Program-made: the position numbers and the translations under genes
NCBI RefSeq assembly: GCF_038593265.1
Contig: NZ_CP151979.1
Span: 2,735,001-2,799,000 of the forward strand
Length of the DNA: 64,000 bases
Source of the DNA: Ureibacillus sp. FSL W7-1570
GTDB taxonomy: Bacteria > Bacillota > Bacilli > Bacillales_A > Planococcaceae
Reading direction: 5' to 3'
The notes under the pieces: model-generated
What the model saw: the letters and a program-made list of their open reading frames with translations, nothing else
Told to the model about the DNA's origin: nothing
Databases searched by the model: none
Shown: one piece after another, positions 35,128 through 44,892 of the stretch
Numbering within the stretch: position 1 is the stretch's first letter
Layout: each line of letters opens with the position of its first letter

Positions 35128-35658
35128 ATGGCGAAATGGGTTATTGACAAAGCTCACTCAGAAATTGGTTTTGAAGTGAAACATATGATGGTATCAAAAG
35201 TGAGAGGGCATTTTGATTCTTATGATGCGGAAATTGAAGCGGACGATTTGACAGATCTTACAAATGCAAAGATTTCATTCGCTTTTGATGTGGCAAGCAT
35301 CAATACAAAATTGGAAGATCGGGATAATCATTTGAAATCTGCAGACTTCTTTGATGCGGAAAAATATCCTAAAATCACATTCCAATCAACGGAAATCAAG
35401 AAAACAGGCGATAGCGAATATGAAGTGACAGGAAACTTGACGATTAAAGATGTCACAAAACCGGTAACATTTGAAGTGGAATTCAACGGTAAAGGAAAAA
35501 ACCCTTGGGGCGTTGAAGTGTACGGCTTTGAGGCGGAAACAAAAATCAATCGTGAAGATTTCGGACTTACTTGGAACGCAGTGCTTGAAACAGGTGGCGT
35601 GCTGGTAGGAAAAGACGTGAAGATCAAAGCCGAATTGGAAGTGAACCCTGCAAACTGA
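35128..35658 (+). CDS. YceI-family polyisoprenoid-binding protein
   Basis: A 176-residue lipocalin-like protein: W-V-I-D-K-A-H-S-E-I-G-F-E-V-K-H-M at the N terminus, L-K-S-A-D-F-F-D-A-E-K-Y-P-K in the middle and N-R-E-D-F-G-L-T-W-N near the end. Family members bind long hydrophobic isoprenoids. No signal peptide, so cytoplasmic. ATG follows AGGAGG. Its promoter carries two operator-like palindromes. Confidence 0.95.
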   Translation: MAKWVIDKAHSEIGFEVKHMMVSKVRGHFDSYDAEIEADDLTDLTNAKISFAFDVASINTKLEDRDNHLKSADFFDAEKYPKITFQSTEIKKTGDSEYEVTGNLTIKDVTKPVTFEVEFNGKGKNPWGVEVYGFEAETKINREDFGLTWNAVLETGGVLVGKDVKIKAELEVNPAN

Positions 35659-35762
35659 AGTATTATCAATGGCCGATTCCTATTGGAGTCGGCTTTTTTA
35701 TATGTAGAACCGCTGTAAGGAGGTGCCGGTTCAAATCAAGCCGAACCTTTGTGCAAAGAAAA

Positions 35763-35802
35763 AAGAGTGGGTGAGAAAACCATCATTTTCTTCATCCACT
35801 CT
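35763..35802. terminator. Bidirectional terminator
   Basis: AAGAGTGG and CCACTCTT arms between convergent genes. Confidence 0.7.
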
Positions 35803-35810
35803 TTTCTTCG

Positions 35811-37202
35811 TTATTTATTCAATATGCTATGCTTTCTTCCATACACAAAATAGACGAATAAACCGATCAACATCCAAATGAAGCAGGTGAACATTGTGAA
35901 GGAAGATAATTGGGTAATCATGAATACGCAAAGGATAAATGACAGAATCGGCACAATTGGATATAAAGGCACTTTAAATCCGTCTTTCAATCCTGGAATT
36001 TTCATTTTTCTAACATAGATGACGCCGATGGAAACAGCGGCAAAAGCGACTAAAGTTCCGATATTTACAAGCTCCGCCAATTTATCGATTGGTATGAAAC
36101 CGGCGAAAATAGATACAAACAGCGCATAAATCCATGTGTTTTTCAATGGAATTTTAAGTCGTGGGTGGATTTCTGACAGCACTTTTGGAAGCATTCCGTC
36201 CCGGGCGAAGGAGTACACTAAACGGGTCCCTCCATACATCATCACGAAAATGACCGTCATCATGCTGATTACCGCACCGAGGGAAATGATTCCAAACACC
36301 CAATCCAGATTTGCCAATTCCATCGCGTAGGCAACAGGGTTTCCGACATTCAATTCCGTATATGGGACCATTCCCGTTAAAACGAGGGAAACAGCCACAT
36401 ACAAAATTGTACAAATCACAAGGGTTCCGATAATTCCAATCGGCATATTCCGCTGTGGATTTTTGACTTCTTCCGCAGCAGAGGACACGCTGTCAAACCC
36501 CAAATACGCAAAAATCACCAATGCCGCACCCGTCAAAATCCCCTTAAAGCCAAACGGAGCGAATGGTTGCCAGTTTTCAGGCTTCACATAAAACACTCCG
36601 ACGAAAATAAACAGCAAAATGATCCCCAGTTTAATGAACACCATGATTTTATTCAAGCGGTTGGATTCTCTGATCCCCAAAGATAAAATGGCGGCCAAAA
36701 GGACGATGATGAAAATCGCCGGCAAATTGATAAAGGTGCCTTCGGATGGATTTAATGGTCCGGACAGAGCTTTAGGTACATGAATTCCAAACCCTTCAAT
36801 GAGGGATTGGAAGTATGCGGACCAACCGGTTGCCACTGCCGCAACAGCCAGCCCGTATTCCAATAGCAGGCTCCATCCGATAATCCAGGCAATGAGCTCG
36901 CCGAAAATGACGTATGAATATGTATATGCGCTGCCGGCAACCGGAATTGCTGAAGACAATTCGGAATAACAAAGGGCGGAAAAAGCGCATACAATCGCCG
37001 CGAAAATAAACGAAAAAACAATGGCGGGGCCTGCATGTTCAGCGGCCACCGTACCAGGCAAAATGAAAATTCCTGTGCCGACAACTGCTCCAACCCCAAG
37101 AGCGATTAAATCAGAAGCATTCATCGATTTATTAAAATGTGCCGTGCCTTGTTTATTCAACAACTGATCCAATGGTAATTTCCGAAATAATTGATTTTTC
37201 AT
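35811..37202 (-). CDS. APC-family amino acid permease
   Basis: A 463-residue membrane protein with about 12 helices. G-V-G-A-V-V-G-T-G-I-F-I-L-P-G near residue 35 and Y-L-G-F-D-S-V-S-S-A-A-E-E-V near 220 are signatures of the cationic amino acid transporter branch. Substrate is not determined. ATG 37202 is chosen because upstream frame is not hydrophobic or typical, and AGGAATGG precedes it. Its upstream region contains a palindrome that could bind a regulator. Confidence 0.92.
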   Translation of the reverse strand: MKNQLFRKLPLDQLLNKQGTAHFNKSMNASDLIALGVGAVVGTGIFILPGTVAAEHAGPAIVFSFIFAAIVCAFSALCYSELSSAIPVAGSAYTYSYVIFGELIAWIIGWSLLLEYGLAVAAVATGWSAYFQSLIEGFGIHVPKALSGPLNPSEGTFINLPAIFIIVLLAAILSLGIRESNRLNKIMVFIKLGIILLFIFVGVFYVKPENWQPFAPFGFKGILTGAALVIFAYLGFDSVSSAAEEVKNPQRNMPIGIIGTLVICTILYVAVSLVLTGMVPYTELNVGNPVAYAMELANLDWVFGIISLGAVISMMTVIFVMMYGGTRLVYSFARDGMLPKVLSEIHPRLKIPLKNTWIYALFVSIFAGFIPIDKLAELVNIGTLVAFAAVSIGVIYVRKMKIPGLKDGFKVPLYPIVPILSFILCVFMITQLSSFTMFTCFIWMLIGLFVYFVYGRKHSILNK

Positions 37203-37536
37203 AAACCATCCATTCCTATATTGATATAATAATATTTTGATATTTCTAAAAACGCAAAAGCGGTATAAGTATAACACTTTTTCGCGTTGAAGTGTTGAAG
37301 AATCAAAAAGTAATAATTTTTAATTTATTAATAAATTTCTGATAATTATTCAATTCCATTATTATACAAAAATAATGATTTTTTGCCGGGTTTTACATCA
37401 AAACATCTTCCGTAATTAAGTTGTCCAACTTTTTGTGGCTTAAACATAACAGCGGGACATGTTTTGAAAGAAGTTCTCATAAGATAAGGGAAATGTTATA
37501 GAAGAATAAGAGCTGAAAAAAAGGGGATGGGCAGCA
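37203..37536. other. Promoter region between permease and small membrane protein
   Basis: AACACTT and AAGTGTT form a 24-bp palindrome at 37273-37296 next to TATACT-like -10 sequences for the permease gene. The rest is AT-rich. No coding frame. Confidence 0.5.
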
Positions 37537-37722
37537 ATGAATTTGATGATATGGATCGGCTTATTTCTATTGTTGTTCGGGGTTTTAATGGCCAAATGGA
37601 CATCTTTTTCCTTGGTGATTTCCATCGTCGGTTGCACGGTCATTTTTGGAGGAATCATTCTGCAAGAAAAGCCAAAAATAAAAAAGCCATTAGACGACAA
37701 TGGCTTTTATTGCAAACGATAA
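37537..37722 (+). CDS. Small two-helix membrane protein
   Basis: Sixty-one residues with two hydrophobic segments (about 3-17 and 24-43). AAAAGGGGATGGG lies upstream. The last codons overlap the terminator and the last 16 bases of the convergent methyltransferase gene. Function unknown. Confidence 0.65.
   Translation: MNLMIWIGLFLLLFGVLMAKWTSFSLVISIVGCTVIFGGIILQEKPKIKKPLDDNGFYCKR
37679..37710 (-). terminator. Terminator of the methyltransferase gene
   Basis: AAAAGCCATT and AATGGCTTTT arms. It is inside the end of the convergent small gene's reading frame. Confidence 0.75.
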
Positions 37723-38312
37723 ATGACAAAACGTTCGCTCCACACTTTTTCGTGAAGTGACGGGATTGGAATCTCCTTCAACTTCTCAAAAGGGGTATAG
37801 CGGTTCAAATAATCCAGGTAGTCAAGGGATGGATAATATAAAATCACATCCACCGTATGTTTCTTTTCTTCCGTCGAGCGCATGATATGATGCAGCACTT
37901 TCATGAAAATCGGCAAGGAGAAGGGATTAAAGAAATAAAATTTATTTTCTGCCGGTTGGATCTGGTATTCTTCGGCAAGGCAGCAAAGAAAGTGCATTCC
38001 TTCTTCCTTTTTCCGGAATTTTTTGCAAAAATGTTCCCGGTTTTTGATCGCTTCTTTGATAAATTGTTCGTTCATATCAATGCCTATGACTGACGCATTG
38101 GTTTTGTAATGAAGAAAAATGCCAACTCTACCCAAACCGCATCCAAAGTCAATAATGGTGTCATTTTCGTCGATGGTATAATGCTTCAATAATTCCTCCA
38201 GGGCGGAATAAGGGGTGGGCTCATAACGGTTGTAATGGGGGGATTGGTAAATGCCGTTTTTTATTCCGCAGGTTTCAATATGAAGAAATCGATCAAATTC
38301 CGCGTCGTTCAT
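37707..38312 (-). CDS. Class I SAM-dependent methyltransferase
   Basis: A 201-residue protein with the SAM-binding motif I-D-F-G-C-G-L-G-R-V-G near residue 55 and V-I-G-I-D-M-N-E as motif two. The methyl acceptor cannot be told. Not linked in an operon with its neighbours. Confidence 0.88.
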   Translation of the reverse strand: MNDAEFDRFLHIETCGIKNGIYQSPHYNRYEPTPYSALEELLKHYTIDENDTIIDFGCGLGRVGIFLHYKTNASVIGIDMNEQFIKEAIKNREHFCKKFRKKEEGMHFLCCLAEEYQIQPAENKFYFFNPFSLPIFMKVLHHIMRSTEEKKHTVDVILYYPSLDYLDYLNRYTPFEKLKEIPIPSLHEKVWSERFVIYRLQ

Positions 38313-38433
38313 GATAATTTTCCCCCCAACTTTTTAAAAAATAACGGAACTTTCCGAACGGATCATTGGTTGAACGTTTATGAACATAGTATAATTGAAT
38401 CAGCAATTGTTTTACATAGTGAGGAGAGCGCAT

Positions 38434-38706
38434 ATGTTAAAAAGTTTGTTTGGCCGGAAAAGCGAACCATTGAAAAACAGGGTGGAATTTTGCGTATCGA
38501 ACGAAGCTTATGCCCATCCGGATGTTTATGATGTGTTGGAACAGCGGGAAGATGTCGTTGTGGAAGATTCGGGTTGCAATTCCTATTGTGAAATTTGCGA
38601 GTGTCATTATTATGCCCTTGTCAACGGCGAACCGGTTGTGGCGGACAGCGCCAAAGAATTGCTGGAGAAAATCGAGGAAGAATTGAGTTTAAATCCGATT
38701 AAATAG
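38434..38706 (+). CDS. DUF1450 (YuzB-like) protein
   Basis: A 90-residue protein with V-E-F-C-V-S-N near residue 17 and G-C-N-S-Y-C-E-I-C-E-C near residue 50, ending in the F/Y-Y-A-L-V-N-G-E-P-V-V pattern of DUF1450. The cysteine cluster looks able to bind metal. ATG 38434 follows GAGGAGAG and is preferred over an ATG 13 codons upstream. Function unknown. Confidence 0.85.
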   Translation: MLKSLFGRKSEPLKNRVEFCVSNEAYAHPDVYDVLEQREDVVVEDSGCNSYCEICECHYYALVNGEPVVADSAKELLEKIEEELSLNPIK

Positions 38707-38726
38707 AAAAAAGTGTACGAAAATTG

Positions 38727-38760
38727 GCGGCCAATGAACCATGGATTGGCCGCTTTTTTT
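38727..38760 (+). terminator. Terminator of the YuzB-like gene
   Basis: GCGGCCAAT and ATTGGCCGC arms then seven T. Confidence 0.9.
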
Positions 38761-38849
38761 GATGGGCTTTGAACAATCCGCAAGTAACAGTTCAATCCTT
38801 TTTGCATATATCAAAGTGTGAACAAATCTTCTGCAACGGAGGGGAAGTT

Positions 38850-38993
38850 ATGGGATATTATCCCGTGGGCTACGGATTTGAACAGCTCCTGATCGAAGCA
38901 TTATATTTCTTCGGGATGTTTGTGATCGTCGCATCGATTGTCAGTGTTATTTACGGTTTCATTTATTCTTTTTTGTACGGAGTGGACGTTTAA
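38850..38993 (+). CDS. Small single-helix membrane protein
   Basis: Forty-seven residues, M-G-Y-Y-P-V-G-Y-G-F-E-Q at the start, then a hydrophobic segment of about 25 residues. ATG 38850 is preceded by GGAGGGG; the frame is open further upstream without a site. Terminator follows at once. Function unknown. Confidence 0.65.
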   Translation: MGYYPVGYGFEQLLIEALYFFGMFVIVASIVSVIYGFIYSFLYGVDV

Positions 38994-39017
38994 GGGAGAT
39001 CCTTAAGCGTTTTTTTA
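38989..39017 (+). terminator. Terminator after the small membrane protein
   Basis: CGTTTAAGG and CCTTAAGCG arms overlap the stop codon and precede seven T. Confidence 0.8.
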
Positions 39018-39128
39018 ATTGAGAGTTTTGCAAAATTAGATTTTTATTAAAAAGAGTTTTAAAAGAAACCCAAATAAATTGGGGTATTTTGTATCTTTGG
39101 TTTACAAATATTCTGTTTGTCCTTTTTT

Positions 39129-40432
39129 GGGCGTACTTGCAGAATTTTTCGCTTTAAAAATTTTTTAAGCGGTTTGTTGCTTTTTACTCTCTTTTGCCAT
39201 TGCGAGAGCTGAAACCAGTAATACGATGGCGTTCAAGTAAATATGAGTTTTTACTTTATCGATTCCCCACACATGCAGGGAGTTCGCTGTAAGATAACTT
39301 TTCATTCTTGAATTGCACCGTTCTACACTGGTTCGCTCATTGTAAAGTTCTTTCCAACGTTTGGAATCGCGGTGTGGATTAGAGTACCGGCGAAGATCCT
39401 TATTCACGTTAATTTTTACTACCATTCCATAGTTGGAGGATGAACAGGCTGCCATTCCTAATGGGCAATCCACTTTTCCGGTTGCGTGTGGACATCTGAA
39501 TTTGAGCTGATCCTTATTGGCGCCCCAATAAGTCATTTCGTACCCCATCGAACAGCGTGGGGTTCCATTGGAGGCAATTCCTTCGGGAGGCTCCTTTTCA
39601 TTACGCAAATTGAGTGGAATAATAGCTTGAGCCCCGATGTTCTTGGCGGATTCGTAGTTTTTTAGCTGGTCGTACCCACCATCCATTATCAGGAAATCAA
39701 TTTTAGAGTTTGTACAACTCTTTACTTGTTCAATTAATTGTGGTGCGACATCCCCATCGTTGATATGAGCAGGGGTTACTTCAATCGCCATTGGTAATTC
39801 ACTTTTGGTGTCAACGGAAAGATGCATCTTATAGCCAAACCAAGTAATTTTATTACCGAAGGAATCAAACTTTGCCCCCCAATTGGCGTTGCCTGTTTGT
39901 TCACTTCGCTTCTTAGGCTGCTTCTTTTCATAAGCATCAATGGCGGCACTGTCGATAGCCTGATGTTTTCCATCAATTACTCCTTCCTCTTGAGCTAACT
40001 GGACGAGATCTTGAAAGATTCTTTTCACAAGTCCAGTTTTGGTTAGTGAAGAAAATACTCGGCTAAGAGTAGAGATGGATGGTGCAGGCCTGCTAATATC
40101 TAAACCACATTGGTAACGAAAACGCAGGTCATTTTTTAATCGATTGTGAAGAGAAGTAAAAGTATCAATACCTTCTAATGGGGCAGCGATAAGAGCCCTT
40201 AATATCCCTTCTTTGGAATGTCCTTCAGCCCCTTGGGGTGAAGAACTTTTCAATTGTTTAGCATAAGGACGCAAATCTAGAGCACTAAAAAAGATCGGTA
40301 ATTTCTCTTTTGACTCTAAAATTTGCAATTCTTCAAAGGAAAATAGACTTTCTTGTAGAATATACAAAGTGACTTCCTCCTTATGGATTTTTGTGGTTTG
40401 GTCACTTCAAAATTCTACAAATAAGGGGTGAA
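39129..40432 (-). mobile_element. Insertion sequence with one DDE transposase
   Basis: About 1.3 kb. Imperfect inverted ends contain TTGCAGAATTTTT at the left and TTTGTAGAATTTT (read inward) at the right. The 10-mer GTCCTTTTTT flanks both sides (39119-39128 and 40433-40442) and may be the target duplication. Transposase is intact. Confidence 0.7.
39165..40367 (-). CDS. DDE transposase (IS4/IS5/IS1182 superfamily)
   Basis: A 400-residue transposase with the N-terminal DUF772-like domain and DDE motifs A-I-D-S-A-A-I-D, L-I-M-D-G-G-Y-D and E-R-C-N-S-R-M-K-S-Y. It is uninterrupted. The start is a TTG preceded by AAGGAGGAAG. It shares domain layout with the pseudogene at 16608-17964 but little sequence, so it belongs to another element. 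Confidence 0.88.
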   Translation of the reverse strand: MYILQESLFSFEELQILESKEKLPIFFSALDLRPYAKQLKSSSPQGAEGHSKEGILRALIAAPLEGIDTFTSLHNRLKNDLRFRYQCGLDISRPAPSISTLSRVFSSLTKTGLVKRIFQDLVQLAQEEGVIDGKHQAIDSAAIDAYEKKQPKKRSEQTGNANWGAKFDSFGNKITWFGYKMHLSVDTKSELPMAIEVTPAHINDGDVAPQLIEQVKSCTNSKIDFLIMDGGYDQLKNYESAKNIGAQAIIPLNLRNEKEPPEGIASNGTPRCSMGYEMTYWGANKDQLKFRCPHATGKVDCPLGMAACSSSNYGMVVKINVNKDLRRYSNPHRDSKRWKELYNERTSVERCNSRMKSYLTANSLHVWGIDKVKTHIYLNAIVLLVSALAMAKESKKQQTA

Positions 40433-40628
40433 GTCCTTTTTTATGCTTTAGAAAACCTTATGACTCTTGGGTTGAAAAATGTGCAAAATGCTCAATTCAA
40501 AAAAATATGACAAACGCATGAAGATTTCGGGAAAAACCAATTTTTTTAATCAATCTGTTGTAAAATAAAAGATGTAAAAGAAATACTTCTTTTAAGCGTA
40601 GTCCTACTATAAATTGGAGGAGAAATCC

Positions 40629-40781
40629 ATGGAACAACACGACAAAGCAGAACGTTTAAAAGTCATGTTGGAGCAAGCGTTCCAACCATTGCATGAAAAA
40701 ATTGACCGGCTTGAGAATGAAGTGAAAGCTTTGCGGGAGGAGCTAAAGAACGTTGTAAACCCCTCTTCTGACAAGGAATAA
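40629..40781 (+). CDS. Small coiled-coil protein
   Basis: Fifty residues, M-E-Q-H-D-K-A-E-R-L-K-V-M-L-E-Q, with heptad-like I-D-R-L-E-N-E-V-K-A-L-R-E-E-L. A GGAGG site lies at good spacing and a terminator follows. Function unknown; it may form an oligomer or bind another coiled coil. Confidence 0.7.
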   Translation: MEQHDKAERLKVMLEQAFQPLHEKIDRLENEVKALREELKNVVNPSSDKE

Positions 40782-41179
40782 ATTCTCCCGTATCGCACAC
40801 ATTAAAACTGCAACTTTAACCACATAACCTCTCTTTTCTATGGCTGTCCGCCTCCTTGCGGTACAGCTTTTTTTATGTTAAAAAATCAGAACCACTCGTT
40901 ATGTAAAAAGTCCTATCAAAAGGATAAAATATATTCATTTCCGTTTTTGATTGAAAAAAAGTTGTGAATGTGGAATTAAAAAAGTGAAAATTAATGAAAA
41001 AAATTCGACAAATTTAATAAAATATTTTTTACATTAGAATTTTTATTATCTCCATGTTGTAGTATATTTATATTAAATAGTAAAAAAATCGCACGTTTCC
41101 CAGGAATGTTTCAGTAAGAATTGAAGTAAATAGTATTTTGGATATATTTTTTATTTACATAAAGGAGCATTAATCATTT
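40782..41179. other. AT-rich intergenic region with one terminator
   Basis: After the terminator at 40843-40874 the sequence is AT-rich and has no coding frame. It presumably holds the promoter of the PAS-GGDEF-EAL gene; no unequivocal -35/-10 pair was picked. Confidence 0.6.
40843..40874 (+). terminator. Terminator of the coiled-coil gene
   Basis: GCTGTCCGC and GCGGTACAGC arms then seven T. Confidence 0.88.
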
Positions 41180-43309
41180 ATGAATGAAAATATTTCGAAA
41201 AGCTTTGGGCAATCCGATGAAATACAACGATTGCTGCAAGAGTTGAAAGAATTGAGAGAACTGAAATATGCCATAGATAAAACTTCCATCGTCGCAGTTA
41301 CAGATGCCCAAGGAAGAATTACATATGCAAACGATCTCTTTTGCGAAATCACCCAGTTTTCCCGGGAAGAATTGATTGGCAAAACCCACCGGATCATCAA
41401 TTCCGGTTATCACCCAAAGGAATTTTTTAAACGGATGTGGAGTGAAATCGGAAGAGGAAATATTTGGAGGGGAGAAATAAAAAATAAAAAGAAAGATGGA
41501 ACTTATTATTGGGTTCATTCGACCATCATCCCTTTTTTAAATGAAAAGGGAAAACCTTATAAATATATGTCTATTCGAACGGATATCACGAAAGAGAAGG
41601 AATTGGAAGAAGAGCTGAAGCAGAGCTACAAAAAATACGAACTGATTGCGGAGCATTCCGATAATTTTGTGGCATTGATCGATGAAGAAGGGAAATTTCA
41701 CTATATTTCGCCGACCTTCAACCTCCTCTTGCATTACGATTTGAAGACACTGGGACAACAAAATATGTTTGATCTGATCCACATTAAAGATTTGGATTCA
41801 ATAAAAAGGGAAATTCAAAATTTGTTAAAAAATGGAGGAAGAAAAACTTCAACCAAGCAGGAATTTCGATTGCTCCATGGGGAAGGAAGGTATATCGATG
41901 TAGAAGCCAACATTAAAATCATTTATGATGATGAACCTTCTTCGAAAAAATTCATTCTAATCGCCATGAGCGACATCAGCATTCGAAAAGAAGTGGAACA
42001 AAATCTTTATCATTTGGCTTATTATGACAGTTTAACGAACTTGCCGAACCGCTCCAACTTTATGAAAGAGCTCCGTTCCTATGTGTTGGATATCCAATTG
42101 GCAAAAGAAAAGTTTGCCCTATTGTTCATCGATTTGGATAATTTCAAGCTGATCAATGATCAACAGGGACACGACATAGGGGATCTGGTCATTGTGAATG
42201 CGGCCAACAACATCAAAGGAGCAATTCGCGAGAAAGATGTTGTGGCAAGGATGAGCGGCGATGAATTCATTGTTCTGTTGAAAGGGATAGAGAATGAAGA
42301 AGATACAATGGACATTGTGCGCAAAATTATGGAGAAGTTTCGATTACCGATCCATTTGAATGGAAAAGAGTATGCCATCACTTGCAGTATTGGTATTGCG
42401 TTTTATCCCGAACACGGCAAGAGTCCTGAAGAACTGATAAAAAATGCGGATGCGGCACTATCTGAAGTGAAGCGAAACAGCAAAGACAACTATGCCATTT
42501 ACGACAGGCAATTGGAAAATGTGTCACTGGAACGCCGCATTATCGAAAACGCCATGAGAAAAGGATTGAACGAACATCAATTCTTTTTGGAATATCAACC
42601 AAAAATCAATATTCAAAATAATCAGCTGGTTGGAGTGGAAGCGCTTGTCCGCTGGAATCATCCGGATCTGGGGGCGATACCACCTGGAAAATTTATTTCC
42701 CTTGCTGAGGCGACCGGATTGATTGTGCCGCTGGGAGAATGGATTTTAAAAGAAAGTTGCCGACAAGGAAGAGAGTGGCAAAATAAGGGGTTTGGACAAT
42801 TGATCGTGGCTGTTAATGTATCCGTTCGTCAATTGCAAGATCCGAATTTTGTCCAACAAGTGGAACAAATATTAAAAGATACAGGGTTTAATCCAAAACT
42901 ATTGGAACTTGAATTGACCGAAAGCATCCTTGCCGATTTGAACAGCATCATCCCGGTGTTGAATCGCCTGCGGAACATGGGCATCCAAATTTCCGTAGAT
43001 GATTTTGGCACGGGATACAGCTCGTTGAGTTATATCAAGCATCTTCCTGTTGACACGTTGAAAGTGGATGCATCTTTCGTGAAAGACATCCATAAAAACG
43101 AGGAAAGCAAAGCGATTGTGAAAGCCATCATCAACCTTGCGAATACAATCGGTTTAAAAGTGATTGCGGAAGGGATTGAAAATGAGGCGCATGTGATAAC
43201 GCTACGAAATGATGGATGCATGTTTGGACAGGGATTTTATTATAGCCGTCCGCTGAAAAAGGAAGAATTTGAAGAGTTTGTTCAAAGTAGAGGCTTCATT
43301 CCGTCATAA
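41180..43309 (+). CDS. PAS-PAS-GGDEF-EAL c-di-GMP protein
   Basis: A 709-residue cytoplasmic protein. PAS one (about 25-140) is PAS9-like with a PAC end, PAS two spans about 150-270, GGDEF about 275-435 and EAL about 450-700. The cyclase site reads M-S-G-D-E-F with an R-E-K-D inhibitory motif upstream. The EAL domain keeps E-A-L-V-R-W, E-L-T-E-S, D-D-F-G-T-G and K-V-D, so phosphodiesterase activity is expected; whether the SGDEF site makes c-di-GMP is open. No membrane segment. AAAGGAG upstream. Confidence 0.95.
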   Translation: MNENISKSFGQSDEIQRLLQELKELRELKYAIDKTSIVAVTDAQGRITYANDLFCEITQFSREELIGKTHRIINSGYHPKEFFKRMWSEIGRGNIWRGEIKNKKKDGTYYWVHSTIIPFLNEKGKPYKYMSIRTDITKEKELEEELKQSYKKYELIAEHSDNFVALIDEEGKFHYISPTFNLLLHYDLKTLGQQNMFDLIHIKDLDSIKREIQNLLKNGGRKTSTKQEFRLLHGEGRYIDVEANIKIIYDDEPSSKKFILIAMSDISIRKEVEQNLYHLAYYDSLTNLPNRSNFMKELRSYVLDIQLAKEKFALLFIDLDNFKLINDQQGHDIGDLVIVNAANNIKGAIREKDVVARMSGDEFIVLLKGIENEEDTMDIVRKIMEKFRLPIHLNGKEYAITCSIGIAFYPEHGKSPEELIKNADAALSEVKRNSKDNYAIYDRQLENVSLERRIIENAMRKGLNEHQFFLEYQPKINIQNNQLVGVEALVRWNHPDLGAIPPGKFISLAEATGLIVPLGEWILKESCRQGREWQNKGFGQLIVAVNVSVRQLQDPNFVQQVEQILKDTGFNPKLLELELTESILADLNSIIPVLNRLRNMGIQISVDDFGTGYSSLSYIKHLPVDTLKVDASFVKDIHKNEESKAIVKAIINLANTIGLKVIAEGIENEAHVITLRNDGCMFGQGFYYSRPLKKEEFEEFVQSRGFIPS

Positions 43310-43343
43310 ACTTATAAAACCCGGTTTTTCATATTAAATGAAA

Positions 43344-43382
43344 TTCTCCTGCTCATGGATTGGCAGGAGAGTTTTCTTTTTG
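43344..43382 (+). terminator. Terminator of the PAS-GGDEF-EAL gene
   Basis: CTCTCCTGC-like arm and GCAGGAGAG around a 10-base loop, then T-rich sequence. Confidence 0.8.
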
Positions 43383-43561
43383 ATTCAAAATTTATATGAC
43401 GATAATATTTTTTATGGAGAGACGGTTTCTAAATTTGAATATCTGCCAATATTGCAAGGAAATGGATCAAAAAAATTTAACAATAAATACTATTATTGAA
43501 AAACAGTTCATCAAACAGCAATTCTCCATGAAAATTAATCATAATTTATCGAAATATTCTT

Positions 43562-43590
43562 TTAACAATTAATCATAAAAGTATTATACT
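43562..43590 (+). promoter_or_regulatory. Promoter of ilvE
   Basis: TTAACA, 17 bases, TATACT. Confidence 0.7.
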
Positions 43591-43649
43591 ATTTTAATAA
43601 CAGAAATATTTTTCTGAATATTCGACAAAATAATTGGGGGCTTTACATT

Positions 43650-44714
43650 ATGACAGAAATCACTATAGAGTTAACCGATAGTCCAAAAGAAAAGCCATCT
43701 GCGGACGAGCTTGGCTTTGGGCACTATTTTACAGATCACATGTTTATCATGGATTATACAGAAGGGAAAGGGTGGCATGATCCACGCATTGTCCCTTACC
43801 AAAAAATTTGCTTGGAGCCATCCTGCATGGTGTTCCATTATGGACAAACAGTGTTTGAAGGGTTGAAAGCGTACCGCACACCAGACGGAGGCGTTCAACT
43901 ATTCCGTCCGGACGCGAACTTCAGACGCTTGAATCATTCAAACGAACGTCTTGTCATTCCACCGGTGGACGAAGAACTTGCATTGGAAGCGCTCAAAAAA
44001 TTGGTGGATGTGGACCGTGATTGGGTACCTGATGCACCAGGCACATCTTTATACATCCGTCCATTCATTATTGCAACGGAACCATTCTTGGGTGTTCATC
44101 CATCCAAAAACTACTTATTCATGATTATCATGTCTCCAAGTGGTTCTTACTACAAAGAAGGTATCAATCCGGTGAAAATTTTGGTGGAAGAAAAATATGT
44201 CCGCGCCGTTGTGGGTGGTACCGGAGAAGCGAAAACCGGCGGTAACTATGCAAGTTCATTAATCGGACAACTCAATGCGGAAAAAGAAGGATACGCTCAA
44301 ACATTATGGTTGGATGGTGTTGAGAAACGCTATATTGAAGAGGTTGGAAGCATGAACATCTTCTTCAAAATTGATGGCAAAGTGATCACACCTGCTCTTA
44401 CAGGAAGCATCTTGCCAGGTATTACGCGCGACTCTATGATCAAAGTGTTGAAATCCAAAAATATTCCAGTGGAAGAGCGCCGCATTACCATTGACGAAGT
44501 AATAGAAGCTGCTGATAAGGGTACATTGGAAGAAGTGTTCGGAACTGGTACAGCTGCAGTAATTTCTCCAGTTGGGGAGTTAAAATATTTGGATAAACAC
44601 ATTGTCGTAAATGACGGCAAAATCGGTGAAGTATCTCAAATGTTGTATGATACATTGACAGGCATCCAATACGGAAAAATGGAAGATCCATTCGGCTGGA
44701 CTGTACGTGTTTAA
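43650..44714 (+). CDS. ilvE: Branched-chain amino acid aminotransferase
   Basis: A 354-residue fold-type IV PLP enzyme of the larger (type II) BCAT class. The PLP lysine is in G-E-A-K-T-G-G-N-Y-A; E-V-G-S-M-N-I-F-F follows. It interconverts branched-chain amino acids and their keto acids with 2-oxoglutarate. Preceded by GGGGGCTTT and a good promoter. Monocistronic with a terminator. Confidence 0.95.
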   Translation: MTEITIELTDSPKEKPSADELGFGHYFTDHMFIMDYTEGKGWHDPRIVPYQKICLEPSCMVFHYGQTVFEGLKAYRTPDGGVQLFRPDANFRRLNHSNERLVIPPVDEELALEALKKLVDVDRDWVPDAPGTSLYIRPFIIATEPFLGVHPSKNYLFMIIMSPSGSYYKEGINPVKILVEEKYVRAVVGGTGEAKTGGNYASSLIGQLNAEKEGYAQTLWLDGVEKRYIEEVGSMNIFFKIDGKVITPALTGSILPGITRDSMIKVLKSKNIPVEERRITIDEVIEAADKGTLEEVFGTGTAAVISPVGELKYLDKHIVVNDGKIGEVSQMLYDTLTGIQYGKMEDPFGWTVRV

Positions 44715-44731
44715 TATCTTTTAACTTTGGG

Positions 44732-44762
44732 CTCGCATCTAATGATTAGGTGCGAGTTTTTT
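44732..44762 (+). terminator. Terminator of ilvE
   Basis: CTCGCATCTAA paired with TTAGGTGCGAG, then six T. Confidence 0.88.
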
Positions 44763-44892
44763 CATCCGTCCGATCGTATGGCTATTATTTTGCAAAGATT
44801 GACCATAATGGCTTAAGGATTGACTATTATCGTATATCAAGGACGTCCGTTTTCCATTGGATAAAGAACTTTAAGTAGAGAGGAGTCTTCAA

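Larger units (their letters stand above)
43310..43649. other. Intergenic region with terminator and ilvE promoter
   Basis: Terminator at 43344-43382 and promoter at 43562-43590. No coding frame and no recognised T-box. Confidence 0.7.
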
